This document shows, in pieces, positions 40,953 through 54,166 of a stretch of DNA of 60,000 nt (position 1 is its first letter; the number at the start of each line of letters is the position of its first letter). The stretch comes from Membranipora membranacea. Taxonomy: Eukaryota; Bryozoa; Gymnolaemata; Cheilostomatida; Membraniporidae. The notes under the pieces were generated by a model. The model did not search any database, was not told the origin of the DNA, and worked only from the letters and a program-made list of their open reading frames with translations. A program made the position numbers and the translations under genes. The stretch lies in NCBI GenBank assembly GCA_914767715.1, contig OU612065.1, forward strand, positions 33,978,001 to 34,038,000, in the 5' to 3' direction.

Positions 40953-43900
40953 ATGGACGCTGATCTGTACGATGAGTTTGATAATTACATCGGACCTGAC
41001 TTAGATGACAGTGATGATGAGTTAGCGGATCAGGATAGTGATGGGTCAGCTGACCTTGACGCTGTAGATGATGATCCCAATGATGCTGACGTATGTATTT
41101 TATGCTCCTTCTCCATCCAAGTTTCTTCTTTGCAAAGTTTCTTTTTTTGCTTGGCGTCGTTTCAACATCATCAAGCTGTTTTTGGAGTAAAGCACTAAGT
41201 CTTGGAGTTTACTATGTGATTAGGAACTCAATTTGTACTTGGAAATACATCCTTATTACACTCAATGTGCATGTAGAAGACCAATTACCCGATATCGATA
41301 ATCATTTTACTTTTTTGAACCAGAATGATGATATGGATGGAGATGATGGTGACGCTGCTATGCAGGTTGTACTACACGAGGATAAGAAGTATTACCCTAC
41401 AGCTAGTGAGACGTTTGGTCCTGATGTGGAGGTAAGTTAATAAGAGGATTTCCAATCCGCCTTCCTCTTGTGTTCATGACTATATATCAATAAAATTAGG
41501 TCAAGATTTTATTCTCATCTTAGGATGTTTTTTTCACTGTAGTTATGCTGCCCAAAACATTTTTGGTTGGCAGTGTACCGATAAGTAGGAGCTCAGATGA
41601 GCCCATCAGATTGAGAAGGCATGCAAGCTAAATTAAGCCTGGATGCTAAGTATTCAAGTATAGTTTTGAAATTGATCAACTTTGGGAGCTAAGTTCTTGA
41701 CTTTAGCATCTCAGTGTCTTAACGTGTGATTTTTTAGACAATTGTACAAGAAGAAGACACCCAGCCGCTGACTGAGCCATTTATAGCACCTGTAAAACAG
41801 AGAAAGTTTGCATATACAGAGCGTGAACTGCCTATCACTACATATGACTATGAGTGAGTGAGGCTCATTATTCAGTCTTTTCCTGAGAAAGACCAATCCT
41901 GCTGACAAATTCCGATTAACATACGGTGCCACCTCTGTTTTGGCCTTTTTTCCCAGTCTATATCGTGAATATCTTGCAACAACTCGTTTTTTGTTAGCTG
42001 ATTTCGCCTTTGATGATAAATGAGTCATGAATTTTTGAGGCTGCAATTGGATGAATGTGGCATAATTTTTGTTTTCCATTCCCGATATCTCATATTGCGC
42101 TGCTCTTATCATATTTCAGGTTTTTAGCTGATCTGATGGACAATGCTGACCTGATCAGAAATGTGTCACTGTGTGGCCATCTCCACCACGGAAAGGTAAG
42201 GAAAGCATTATCTCCCTGTTTCGTGATGTAAAGCAACACAATAGTGGTTCGAATGCGCCCGGCAATATACCAGGCTGGCAAGTCAGACTCACAGTGTATG
42301 TATCAATCATTGTTATCTGTATTACAGACCACGTTTGTGGATGCTCTGAGGAGCAGACCCATCCTCATTTCCGTAGTACAGACATGCTCACAGCTGACCT
42401 ACGCTACACTGACACGCTCTTCACAGAGCAGGAGCGCGGAGTCAGCATCAAATCACAGCCTATCACTCTGGTACTACCTGATCTGAAGGGCGAGTCCTTC
42501 CTGTGTAACATATTTGATACACCCGGACACGTAAACTTCTCTGATGAGGTGACGGCAGCATTAAGAGTCAGTGATGGAGTTGTGATCTTTGTGGATGCTG
42601 CTGAAGGAGTAAGTTGTTATGTTTGAATTGTCTACTATTGCTCCACACTTTTTATCTCAACATATTTGTAAGCATGTCACAGCCGATACAAGTTTGAGTT
42701 TTCAGCATTCTTTAACTTGTCTTGTCTGCAATGGGGGATAACACAACATAAATTCTTTAACTTGATGTTCCTTTTTGAGTGAAAATCACCCACAAGCGCG
42801 CCTGGATAAAGTTCTCCACGGGATGACTAAGCTGTTTTCTCAGCCAACTGGAAGATTCAGTTAAGAGCTGCTAATATGTAGCTATCTCTCTATAAACAAT
42901 CAACCAATACTGCCCCCCGCTCCCTCCACCACTATGGTTTGATTACAGGTTATAATGAAAACAGAGAGATTGATACAGCACGCCTTACATGAGAGACTGG
43001 CCATCACTATCTGTATTAATAAGATAGACCGTCTGATACTGGAGCTCAAACTTCCCCCTACTGATGCATACTACAACCTCAGACACATCATCGATGAGGT
43101 ACGTATCGAGATTAGACATTAAGCTCACTTTGCTTAGATAAATTAGTATATATCCGTTGGTAATGGATGTCCATGATACTTAGAGATGGCACATAACCTG
43201 TATATAAAGCATTACACATTTAGGGCAGTAAGGGCTATGCCTTTTTTTGCTGCAATCAACGACAAAAAGGAAAATATTATCCAGCTAGAGTTATGTTAAT
43301 ATTGATGGCAGCACCTTATTTTCCTTATTCTTATTCTCTTTATGGAGAGAAAATGAAGAAGATTTAGATGATCAGACTCAATGTTCAGTTGATCTAGTGG
43401 CACTATGTACACTTTGATAACAGAGTGCAGAAAAAAACTTCACCCAATTCAGATCCTTACACTTAGACATATCCCTGTATCTAGATCAAACTACAGCAAC
43501 AGTTTTTTCAGTTAATCACTCAAGGAAATTATTATTCTTTCAGATAAACGAGATAATAGCTAAGTAAGGAGATGATGAATCTCAGGGTATGGTCTCTCCT
43601 CTGCTCGGTAATGTCTGCTTCGCCAGCTCTTACTATAGGTTCTGCTTTACTCTGAGATCATTCGCTAACGTCTACTCTAAAACCTACCAGGGTATCAACG
43701 ATGTGGAGTTTGCTAGGAGACTGTGGGGAGATATGTACTTTAATAGCAAAACGTAGGTTTAATAATTCTTTTTTAATGTATATTCTCCTGGAATTTTAAC
43801 GTTCATATTAAAAAGTAGGGTTGAAACATAAAATTTCCAAATATTTTGACTGTTTACATTATGATGTAGGAGTCTGCTCATACCTGCCGCTCAGTGAAGA

Positions 43901-45831
43901 GTTAACCCTCAAAATTTGGCTGTTTGTTTAAGGTTTACTTTAGGATATTGAAAATATGTTTTGGCTTTTCCATACTGTAATTCATGTGTAAACTTTAAAA
44001 TTTCAGCCACAAATTCTCAAAGAAGTCACCACAGCCCGGAGCAGCGAGAAGCTTTGTGGAGTTTATACTTGAGCCTCTGTACAAGGTCTTCGCCCAGGTA
44101 TACATGAAGTACTCCTTGATCAAGTAGCGCTCTCCAGGATAAATTGTCTCCACTTGATGTTAAAAACTTAACATCAGACTAAATTTATTTTCGCTGATGA
44201 TAAGTTTCACTACTTAGTTACAGTTTTGACTATAGTAGCTACACAGTGAGAACTTCTGTGGAATGATTTTTTTGCCAATTTGAGTAGCTTTTCAAGAGTG
44301 TATCAACTTAGTCAGCCATTTATTTTATCCAACTTCAAGCAGCAATCATAAAGGCACATGTATTGACTTGACTGCGTTTGCATTAACTATGTTATAAAAC
44401 ACAATAGTCTTTTGTGAGGCAATGGATACATGGACTCCTTTCTCCCTGCATTCTGGTGCAGAACCAACTCACCAGCTCGTCAGTTTTCTCTCATTTAGTA
44501 ATTGGTCCATGCACTTGCCTAATGCCATTTAGTAAGAGACATCCTTCTGTGTAGCCACTGCTTAGGCCTATATTTCCTGTGTAGCCGCTACTTTAGCCTA
44601 TATTTCCTGTATATACAGATAGTAGGAGATGTAGACGAATGCTTACCCATGGTGTGTGAGGAGTTAGGTATACATCTAACTAAAGATGAGAAGAGAATGA
44701 ATATCAGACCACTACTAAGATTAGTTCTCTCCAGATTCCTCGGTGAAATGAGCGGTATGTATGATACTAGGATATAGATAGTAACACCTCCTTGTGCCAT
44801 CATTCTTATTTCGCCTGTGATACGAAAAGTTGGAGTTGTTTACTTCCACTTAAATGTGCTGAAGTAGCAAACTTCAGGTAATAAATACCTCCTGGGCAGT
44901 CTGCGCCTTAAAATATGTGGAAACCTGACAGTTGACAGCGAATGAGTATGATTCTATACTTTGTACAGAATATTGTCAATCACTGGTCGAAAGGTAATAG
45001 AGATAAAAAAAACACCTGTTGTCCTAAATCAATGTTGGATCTTTTTTTATGAAACTATGCTCTTATCATAGGAATGTTGAGATGGTAGTTACTATGCTCT
45101 AACACTGTATGTACTGTTACAGGTTTTGTTGAGATGGTAGTTAATATGCTCTAACACTGAGTTGGCTGTTACAGGTTTTGTTGAGATGGTAGTTACTATG
45201 ATAAAGTCGCCCTAGAGATAACGGTAAGACTAAAGTAGAACACTTGTACACTGGACCTCAGGATACTGAAGTAGTGGAGGGTATGATAGAGTGTGACTCT
45301 GAGGTAAGTTATCTGGGAGAGGGGCGCCCGTATCTTAAAGTCAAGTCCTCACTATGGCCAGTTCAATTCTTTGGTCCAATTAATCAGAGTCTGGAGGGCC
45401 TCAGACTAACTACACTTGTGAATCAGTTCATTGTCATCTTCTGATCCTTGTTTTTACAGTACAGTATCAATTTGTGAGCTTTCTGTATTGATATATTGAA
45501 TTATATCAAGGGGCAACAGCCCTGTTACTCCTTGGTTTATATATAACTAAATCGACTCATTCTGTCCCATTCTCTCCCTGTTCTGTCTTATATGTCATTC
45601 ATATCTCACATTTACTGTTGATTTTAGTCATCTCTCATGGTCCACACCACCAAGTTTTACCCGACAGACGATGCTACATCATTCCATGTGTTCGGACGTA
45701 TCATGTCAGGGACTCTGTATGCTGGGCAGAAAGTGAGAATTCTGAGAGAGAATTACTCGATGGCTGACGAGGAGGATTCAAGAATCGGACAAGTCGGAAG
45801 ACTTTGGGTCTCTGAGGCCAGGTATTAATTT
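40953..45831 (+). pseudogene. EFTUD2: EFTUD2 (U5 snRNP 116-kDa GTPase / Snu114) 5' half, truncated pseudogene
   Basis: Eleven exons: 40953-41091, 41324-41431, 41738-41853, 42120-42195, 42328-42608, 42949-43098, 43544-43752, 44007-44097, 44619-44754, 45175-45303 and 45628-45831. They follow the family in order: acidic start [35 protein letters not shown] (G1), [11 protein letters not shown] (G3), [15 protein letters not shown] (G4), [27 protein letters not shown], then domain II to GRLWVSEAR. Damage: a one-base loss near 42354 (VDAL|EQTHP), TAA at 43565-43567, and another frame change near 45205. The C-terminal half (about 430 residues in intact homologues) is not found downstream. Splice sites remain good, so decay is recent. 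The intact protein is a GTPase that remodels the spliceosome; a functional copy should exist elsewhere. Assembly errors could explain the indels but less easily the stop and missing half. Confidence 0.88.
45062..45200 (+). repeat. Tandem triplication of a splice-acceptor segment
   Basis: A unit of about 57 bp containing GTTGAGATGGTAGTTACTATG and CTGTTACAG occurs two and a half to three times in a row. Each full copy ends in the acceptor TGTTACAG before GTTTTGTTGAGATGG. Only the last leads into the remaining exon. Confidence 0.85.
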
Positions 45832-46390
45832 GCAAACCCTAAAGGAGTAAAGACATTAATAGGAAGAAAAAATTTGCCATTGAAAGTAGACTTGAAATAG
45901 ATGCTAGCTAACATTGACACACCCTCTTAACTTTATATAAACTACCCTCTTGATAGCTAACATTAAATCCCCTAACCAGCTATATCAAACTCTTGCTAAT
46001 ATTTACTCCCATAGAGTATGTCCAAACTTCTTTATCTGCAGCAGCCCCTATTATATAAAGAAAATTTTGGTTTGGTAGTAGAGTTCTCACCAGTGTGTGG
46101 CCATCACTTCTCACTATTGCGTTGTGTGCCATTAAATTATTATTATTATCATATTATTATATTATATGTAAATATTGTTTGTTTTTTTTACTTTATTATT
46201 CCAATATTGTACTCCTATTTTCATCAGTAATTCACTATTCTGAATTTTGTACTGATGCCAAATAATGCAATATGCAAAACAAGCTCCAATCATATTGGAC
46301 AGACTGCGGAACCAGAATAGAATAATAGTGATTTTTCAATAAATTAAAACTATCGCTATAATATATTTGCGTATTTATTTTTCTTTTCAG
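45832..46390. other. Non-coding stretch between EFTUD2 pseudogene and collagen gene
   Basis: No EFTUD2 exon (the expected YxIEVNRVPAGNW continuation) and no other protein-like frame. An ATT-rich microsatellite-like patch lies at 46138-46165. Confidence 0.5.
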
Positions 46391-46549
46391 AGTATGGCTC
46401 GTAAGAACAAAGACCCACAAACAAAAGAGGTTACGACCTTTGGCTCAGCAACTGTAGCGTATGTCAATTTTGATCTTCTTATCGGCGCCATCGGATTGGG
46501 GATTTATTTTACTGACAAAGAGAATCGTCAACAGAGTGCTTTGGATCAA
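46391..46549 (+). CDS. Candidate N-terminal exon of the collagen gene
   Basis: Bounded by a strong acceptor (TTCTTTTCAG) and GTGAGT donor. From ATG 46394 it reads a basic/polar start (ARKNKDPQTKEVTT), then a hydrophobic run FDLLIGAIGLGIYF, then DKENRQQSALDQ. This could be a signal anchor for a membrane or secreted collagen. Its end phase (0) does not match the collagen exon at 47498 (needs 1), so either an exon between them is missing from my model or it belongs to something else. Confidence 0.35.
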
Positions 46550-47497
46550 GTGAGTTGTATTATGAATCCTAAGTGCAATATTATGAAAACATTTATGCAA
46601 AAAAAACTTTAGTATTTTATACTGTTCAACTTGCCAGGCATATATTGTTGTTTGAGGAATTCAACTCAGCAAACAGGCTCCAAAGATATTGAATATAGCC
46701 CCCATTACAAAATAAAGTACACCTATGCTGTAGTATGTTGGATAGGCCCTGGGGGCCGATGTCAGGGAGACATGCCCCAATGCACCTATGAGATTTGTGT
46801 AACAAAAGGCCTTTTGTTTGGTGAACAAAGGAGTACAATGGCAGGCAAAGTGTGCTTGTCTGAATGCATGTTGGATTCATGTGATTGCATGCTGGGGCGC
46901 GTGTATGCTAGGCTCAGCTCTCTACTTTTGCTACACTCATTTGTGGGTATACACAATCCACCCGCTGCTACGATATGTAGGAACCACTGGTAAAGGGTAT
47001 TTCACAACTGTACTTTATTTTGTAATGCCACTCACCCCCGCCAGTCTGCCCAGGATACCGTGAAGGTCTCTGTAATTGCTATTTTTCTTTCTCAGGGGAA
47101 AACAACTTGCCTCTAAATAACTACTTGCTATTTGTATACTCACAAGCCAATCTCTATAAATATGGAAACAAAAGCGGCTGGATGCTGTCTTCATCAAAGT
47201 TGTGTCGTGGTTCATGCTTTGTGGAATGAGAAATATTAGGTAACATGTATACAAATACCTTTTGTGAGTTCAAATGTCCCCCCAATGTTTTGACAGCTTC
47301 ATGCAATGTAATGCTTACATACAGCACTGACTGCTTGTATGTATACATTTCATAATCATAAATTGAAAATGCATACAGGTTAAGTCTCTTGCCATAAAGT
47401 CCAGAAAATAGGAACATCAACATAATATGATATCACTGGACAACCTAAGTACAGGTAATGGAACATTACCTGATCAAATACTTTTTACCAATTTAAG

Positions 47498-47590
47498 GGG
47501 ACACGATTATCGAGGGGCAGGTTGTTGGAATGCCAGGAGTAAACGGTGTAAGAGGACAAACTGGAGAAAAAGGATTCAGAGGAGTCACTG
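47498..47590 (+). CDS. Short-chain collagen, first Gly-X-Y exon
   Basis: After AATTTAAG it reads DTIIEGQVVGMPGVNGVRGQ and continues as Gly-X-Y triplets to a GGTAAGT donor in phase 1. Codon phase splits a Gly codon, as is common in collagen exons. The short non-collagenous lead suggests that upstream exons exist. Confidence 0.75.
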
Positions 47591-47988
47591 GTAAGTTTGG
47601 GCCGGGGCTGTCGGAGGGCGGGGGGCCAAAAGTCTGGGGGGCTCAGACTAGCTATAACCATCCTGTAGCTTGCAAAATTTCCGACCAAACAGTCTGTCAA
47701 AAACTGAACCCAGTAAACACTGTATCACCATAGATATAGTTGTCCATGAAGGCCAACATATATATGAAAACAAAGATTGAAACGGCAAGGAGATCTACAA
47801 AGCTCTAACTGAGCCTTGAGATCATCATCAGAAAAAAAAATCCTAATTCAAGTCAGTTGATTCGCTCCGCACACTAGTAGTTTGAAAATCTGCGGCTTCA
47901 ATGTTTACACCAAGGGCCACCAAGAGGTAACTTCCATAATTTTTCACCCCCTTTATTATTTATTGAATGTCACAACAATTTCTTACAG

Positions 47989-48488
47989 GAGCTGCCGGAG
48001 CTAGAGGTGCTCAAGGTACCCAGGGAGTGCCGGGGAGAAATGGTATAAATGGTACTCCAGGGAGCAACGGACAACCAGGCACCCCAGGTTAGAATGGTGC
48101 ACCAGGAACGATCGGAGCAGATGGTAGTACAGGCTCTCCCGGTGTGCAAGGTGTTGCTGGACCTAATGGAACTCCAGGAGCGCCAGGAGCTCAAGGCACA
48201 ATTGGAGTGTTTGGAACCAATGGAAGCCCAGGCTTGCCTGGTACGCCAGGTGTCAATGGAATTCAAGGACCGCCAGGAGAACCAGGGACTGCAGGAGTAG
48301 CCGGAGTGCAAGGGCCCGCAGGTGTGGCCGGACCATTCGGAATACCTGGTCCAGATGGGGTACAAGGACTACCTGGAGCACCAGGTGTGGATGGAGAGGA
48401 TGGAGAGGATGGGACACCAGGTCATAGAGGGCCAACTGGTGAGCCGGGCCGAGGTCCAATAGAGGCACTATTTGCCGAATTCGGTTGA
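47989..48488 (+). pseudogene. Short-chain collagen, main Gly-X-Y exon with in-frame stop
   Basis: About 165 codons of nearly unbroken Gly-X-Y triplets ([30 protein letters not shown]), ending with the short tail [11 protein letters not shown] and TGA (48486-48488). A TAG at 48090-48092 sits in an X position of a Gly-X-Y triplet (GTPG*NGAP), about 34 codons into the exon. The rest of the frame shows no decay. An AATAAA follows at 48582-48587. Short collagens with few triplets and small ends occur in sponges and other invertebrates as extracellular matrix. Either this allele is a fresh pseudogene or the TAG is a sequencing error or read-through. Confidence 0.8.
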
Positions 48489-48581
48489 TCACATATTATG
48501 TTGACTGTCCGCAATCACATGACTGTATATCAATATTATCATACATCATCAAACTATACATCAATACTATTGTTTGTAACA

Positions 48582-48587
48582 AATAAA
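48582..48587 (+). terminator. Polyadenylation signal AATAAA of the collagen gene
   Basis: AATAAA lies 94 bases after the collagen TGA and is followed by a TTTGTG stretch, a normal arrangement for mRNA 3' end formation. Confidence 0.6.
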
Positions 48588-48599
48588 AATTTGTGATTA

Positions 48600-51500
48600 A
48601 GAAATAATTTTGCTTCTATGGGGGAATTGACTAATCGGTACTGTATGACTTGGCAAGCCCACGAGCAACAGATGAGAATCTCCTGTGAAAAATTGCCAAA
48701 ATTACTCTAATTTGCTAACTGTTGATTTAATAATATTTATATATATTTATATGATGCTAATCTAACTGATTGATATCAGATGTAATCACACTATGATTAT
48801 CTTATACTGTCAAGTACTCTAAAGAGAATAATGTGGTAACACTTTTAGTCTGAAATGTATGATTTATGTATGACACCGCGATACCAAACATTTCAAAAAT
48901 CCCTCCTCCACCACAGAGGGTACAAACTTGTTCTAAGTTTTAGGTATGTGTTTATAAATCAAAATTTCCGACAATTGCAAGATGACACTACTGGCTATTA
49001 TATGTATATCTATATATTATATCTTCAAGTTTCAGACTCAGATTTCTAATTGATGACCTCTGAATCTCATAACTTGTAGGAATTTGCCAATTACACCTGC
49101 CAAGTGAACTTGTATAATCCCTTCATAATCGACAATGACACCCCTGGACACCTGATAATTAATAAGGATAGGCATAAATGTTGTCAATGTATATTCATGA
49201 CAACTAGAGAATTTTTGGGGTTTTCCAAAAGTGACTTGCTGAAAATGTTGTAGGGCTATGGCCCCCATACATTGCCTATGAATACTCCTCCCCCACCACC
49301 CTTAAGGCTGAATTACAGCCTGCCCTAAAAAAGGTATGCTGTTTATTATAATCAGAGCTCTCACAACCACTCGTGTTTAGGCCAAGTTACTCAGGCGATT
49401 TCAGAATATGAGTTTGAAAATCAGATTTTGTTTCATATTAATTAATAATGAACTCCGTCAGTGTGGATTAGACGATTAAACAAACTTTTTGCGTTGTAAT
49501 ACGTGATGATACACTGACACACTAACCAACTGGCTGTTTACAGTTGGATTCGCAATGATGACCTGCTTATAAATCACAAACTGAACATTTCACCATTGAA
49601 GCCAATGAAATTTATCTCCAGCTGTGCTGCAGACCATGTTTGCGAGGCTTGCAGTCACTGAACCCAAAAACCCTCAGCACAGCCTTATGCACAAAGCGCT
49701 TTGCACCTTTAAAATGCAACTACCAAACACAGTATAAGCAAAACTCAGAATTTGGATCCATCCAGGTGGTCTTTCAATTAGGATAAGCCATTGAATTCCA
49801 TATCGAATAGTACAATATTCGTTGGGATGAGCGCATTATTATTATCGCTAACTTTGTGTTTCCTTCAACCAATTAGACACCAACTCACTACCAAATTGCT
49901 CTCTCAGAATGTATATAGTTCCATCAAAGAGTGAGCAATTTGTGAGTGAGACCCTAGCAGGACTCGCTCACAGAACAGATTGCGATTTTGGTTGGTTGAG
50001 AGCACCCATTATAAGGTTCCGATATAATTTCTTAATATTTAGGAGTTGTCTGTACTTTGATAATGCACTCTGATTGGATGATCTGGGCATACTAATTAGG
50101 CCTTTTACAATAGTTTTAACATAGCGCATGCAGGCATAGTTTGTAGAGGTTTGATGAATTGTCATTACAAATACCTGCCGTGCATGTAAGTGAACGAGGG
50201 AGAAAATGTAAATTCAGACGACTGAAACAAGGGTTATAACAAGGGTTATTATAGGACCCTTGGTTATAACAATGAGTAAAAGGAGTAATAGACTCCTTTT
50301 GGTTATAATAGGACCCTTGACTGAAACCAGATAAGAAAGTTAAAATGAAGACTTCTTTGATTACATTTGAAGAAATTGATTCATAGGTCTACTCCAAAAC
50401 CTGGGTCTTTAGTTAGCAATGTTGTCTCTCCACTTGAGTTTACATTTTAAGGGTAATTCACGACCTAGAAGACAAAAACTCAAGGAGGGGGCAGTCATGT
50501 TTTACAAAAGATCCTCATAGTAGAGGGTTGTGTGCCAAGACAGTGGAGTGACATTTTAGGTATTTATTCTAATCCAACACCCTCAGGTGTTGTGAGAAGT
50601 GTGTTAGCTACGGTGGCACATGTCCTAATAATTTGTACTCATGCGGCCTCTACAACACGAATGTCAATCCATTGAACTACCTCTCCCTCAGGAATAACAA
50701 CAGGACGATATTGACCAATCAGCAATCAGTATCGCTCAAGCTATGTCTGGGACATTTGTCTAAATAAAAATGGTCGCCAAGTGATGAAATCAGTTTATTG
50801 CATCAGTGAAATAAAATGGCTAATAAGCCCATGTTATTTACCAAAGAGTTCATAACTATAGTTGTATCTCAAGAAAACATCTTACCCTAGCTTTCTATAG
50901 CTTCATCACATGCCCAGTATACCTGATAGTAGTGTTGTTAATGATGTGAATAGCAAAGCACAAGTATATTCTGTTGATAATTTCTTTGCTTGCTCAGAAA
51001 ATATAGTTAGGGTGGTCTCTTGGGCCCCAAATTATGCTCATTGGATAGAGCACATGCTGTAGGTAATCACATATGTTTCACTTTTCTAAAACATTGTCCA
51101 TGTGAAGGGGTAGCAAGCCTCAAAATCAAAAATATGTCTTCAAAATACTTCACAAATGATAAAATTTGTCAATTAATATCTTCAGTCATAGTGCACTTTG
51201 AGACATGTGGTTTTTTTTCATCAGTTAAATACACATTTGATTAATGTCAGCCATGAGTCAAATACAGCCTACTTCCCTTGAATAATCCTAGAAACATGAT
51301 CTGCTCTGCTCTGAATTGGTGGCAGTGAACCTTCTCAGCCAATGAAAGCCCTGATAATATTTGATGCAGTGAGTCTATTGTTTGTTCTCTATCGTTTGTT
51401 CTCTATTGTTTAGCGGCATACATATGAATATTCCTATATAGACCATCACAATAAGCCTATATTATAAGGGACACGATCTAGGCCAATTGTCTAGGGCATC

Positions 51501-53660
51501 ACACTAAGCCACACCCTCAATCGTGTTGTTGTTCCTGAGGGAGAGGTAGTTCATTGGTCAATCCTAGTCCGATGATTGAGTCAATGCTTAATGTAATTTT
51601 TTTTGTAAAGGATGATGCTAAAAAATTCAACCCAGGTTTTGGAGTCCTATGCATGTGGTGTTACTGTCGTCCTCCTTCAGGGGACAGAGTTGCACTACTA
51701 TCCTCTGGTCATAGGACTGCCGCAGTCCTGATTTTGGGCTTGGGGACTGCGGCAGTCCTATGGTCTGACAACATCTCATGGCTGTCTTCCTACGTCTTAA
51801 AACATTTCAAGACTGCCTCACAACACATCTCATGAGTTTTCCTCTGATAAATATGAGACTGATGCTTCATACGTATGCAGAGGTTAGCTCACATCTGGCA
51901 TCAGAGTCTTGGTGTTATCGTCATATTTCTGGTCATTAGATATCTCATCATAGAAATGTGTCTATCCTCATCTTGTATGGCAAATCTGCGATATTTCGTC
52001 TCCGCTGTATTGCCAATTACAAAATAAATGGTGTGGTATTGGATAGATTGAGTCTATGCATTAGGCCTCAAGTCAGTCTTTCAATGTCCTGAGACTACCT
52101 CACAATGTCTTGAGACATACCAAGGCTGTCAAAGTGTCTTTTCAGAACTGATTGTATCAAATTTTAATGTCTGCAGACCAAGCTTACAGCTGCATCAGTG
52201 ACACTAGCCCGTCCATCGAGGCGGCCGATAAACCCGATCATTCTCTGGTGGATCATCCAAGGCACTCAACATCCTTGTTGAGGGTGGGGTCCCACACTGG
52301 TTCGGCATACACCAATAATGGGCGGCATAGACATTTATAGGCAGGAAGGGAACTGTTTTTAGGTGCATAATTTTGAACTTGTTTGATAGACTTGAATGAA
52401 CCCATTACCACTCAATTACCTGGAGGGGGGAGGGAAGGTATGAGGAGTTATACACTATGGTTCCTTGTTTCGAATGAGTCCACTCCTATTTCCATGATCA
52501 AAAAAAGATGACAAGACATCTGCCGCGGGCGCGATTTCAACCGGGGCCTCCCGCTTTAAAGTCCATTGAAGTCATTGAACGCAGGCCCTCTATCAATTTA
52601 TCCACGCCACCTTATGTGATGTTCATGAATCAAAACAGTATATGATTTCGCGTCAAGAAATGCCTATCGATAAATGCGAAAGTTGACTTAAATGCTATTC
52701 CCATGTATTGATTGGGCCTAAAACTGATGTCTTGTCGACATATGGGATCAAAATGAAAGTAAGGAGAGACATATCTTGTGCTCTTTGATTGTATGTCTGT
52801 CACGCTAGATGTATATTATTATAGTTCAGTTACATCATAGAACTACTTCCTTTCCTAATTTACGTCTTTGTGTGGGCGGGAATGGGAAGAATGGGAGCTC
52901 ACTCAGCTTCCATCTTTCATACTATTCACCCCCAACCAGCACACAAAGCCTCAAATTAGGAAATGTCTGTCTTACACAGCTCAAGACGGTCTCACAGACA
53001 GTCTTGAGATGTGTAAGGTAGACTTGACTTGTCGGAATTGGTGTGAATTGTCATCGCAATTTTAAAATAGAACCAGACCGTCTTGAGACTATCTCACAAC
53101 ATCTCGATCAAGCATGTCTCACAAGACTTCGTATGATCCTTCACACACATTACTATTCACCACAGTGACCGCATTGAAGAAAAATTACATTACTGCATGG
53201 ACAGTAATCATTTAAAAGCAACTCATTGTAGAGGGTTTGTTTGTTGAACCAGGTAAAGCTCTCTTAATTGTGGGCTTGTAATTTTCCAATATCCAGTATC
53301 AACCAAACTAAAATTCGGACATTGGCGAAATACAGGCATGTTGTCCCAGGGGGCCATGCTCCGATTGGCTTATTCGTGCTTGAAGAGTTTCAAGACCTCA
53401 GTGAAAATTTATTCACTGCAAAAAGAGAAAAGAAAGCCTGAAAGGTAGGAGTTTCAAAGATGGTTATTGGTTGTAAACATTGATGACCTAATCCATCTGA
53501 GCCCACCCCTCGTAACCTTATCAAGTGTATACATTAAAAATGTAGCTGTTCTACCTACCTTTATGCATATGCGATAACACAGGCTTATTCTTCCGAATAC
53601 GCGATTACTGAAATCTCCTAAATAACAAATCTTTTGTGGAGCAAGTGTTGGTTTATGTTC
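48600..53660. other. Repeat-rich intergenic region, no gene recognised
   Basis: I find no protein-like frame supported by splice sites. It contains a diverged relative of the 40018 MITE (about 49770-49995), direct/inverted AGGGTTATTATAGGACCC words at 50229-50330, and a repeat at 50515-50720 whose CTACCTCTCCCTCAGGAA core returns inverted at 51528-51552. Also present are a hairpin around GGACTGCCGCAGTCC at 51708-51770, a tRNA-like relic on the - strand (52528-52600, GGTTGAAATCGCG) and a hairpin at about 52855-52965. Confidence 0.5.
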
Positions 53661-53666
53661 TCAATA

Positions 53667-54164
53667 GACAGTTTTCTTAGCTCTGATCTAGGCCTCAATT
53701 CGGAGTTGTCTTCTCTCGCCAGTTTGGTACTTTTAACCCACAACGCATAGGAAAAACCTGCTGAAAGAGGGTTATTTTGAAAATCGCTTATGAAAGGATA
53801 AAAATGATTTTTGATTCAGAGTCTGCACCATTGAAAACCCTATGAGACAGGGTTTCCAAATCATTGGAGGCTTGAATGTTGATAAATCTGAATTTCAGTG
53901 ACGAAACTCATGAAAATTGTCCGCAAAACAGGCAGAAAATGTTATAATTTACTTTCCAATTACTAAAATTATTTCCCAAACTATGTCCATATGAGTTTTC
54001 AATGTTGCAGATTCTGAATCAAAAATACTGTTTATCCTATTATAAGCGGTTTTCAAGATAACCCTCTTTCCAGCACGTTTTTCCTAAGCGGCGTGGGTGA
54101 AAGTACCAAACTGGAGAGAGGACAACTCCGAATCAAGGCCTAAATCAGAGCTCAGAAAACTGTC
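53667..54164. mobile_element. Foldback element with about 200-bp arms and TA flanks
   Basis: The left end GACAGTTTTCTTAGCTCTGAT and right end ATCAGAGCTCAGAAAACTGTC are inverted, and complementarity continues inward for about 200 bases, broken by substitutions. TA stands on each side (53665-53666, 54165-54166), as expected for Tc1/mariner-type insertion. No transposase. Confidence 0.8.
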
Positions 54165-54166
54165 TA

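Noticed and set aside
46631-46993. 120-codon frame as a cysteine-rich protein or a missing collagen exon
   Set aside because: Irregular composition and no splice sites that give the phase needed for 47498; it also overlaps a - strand frame of equal length.
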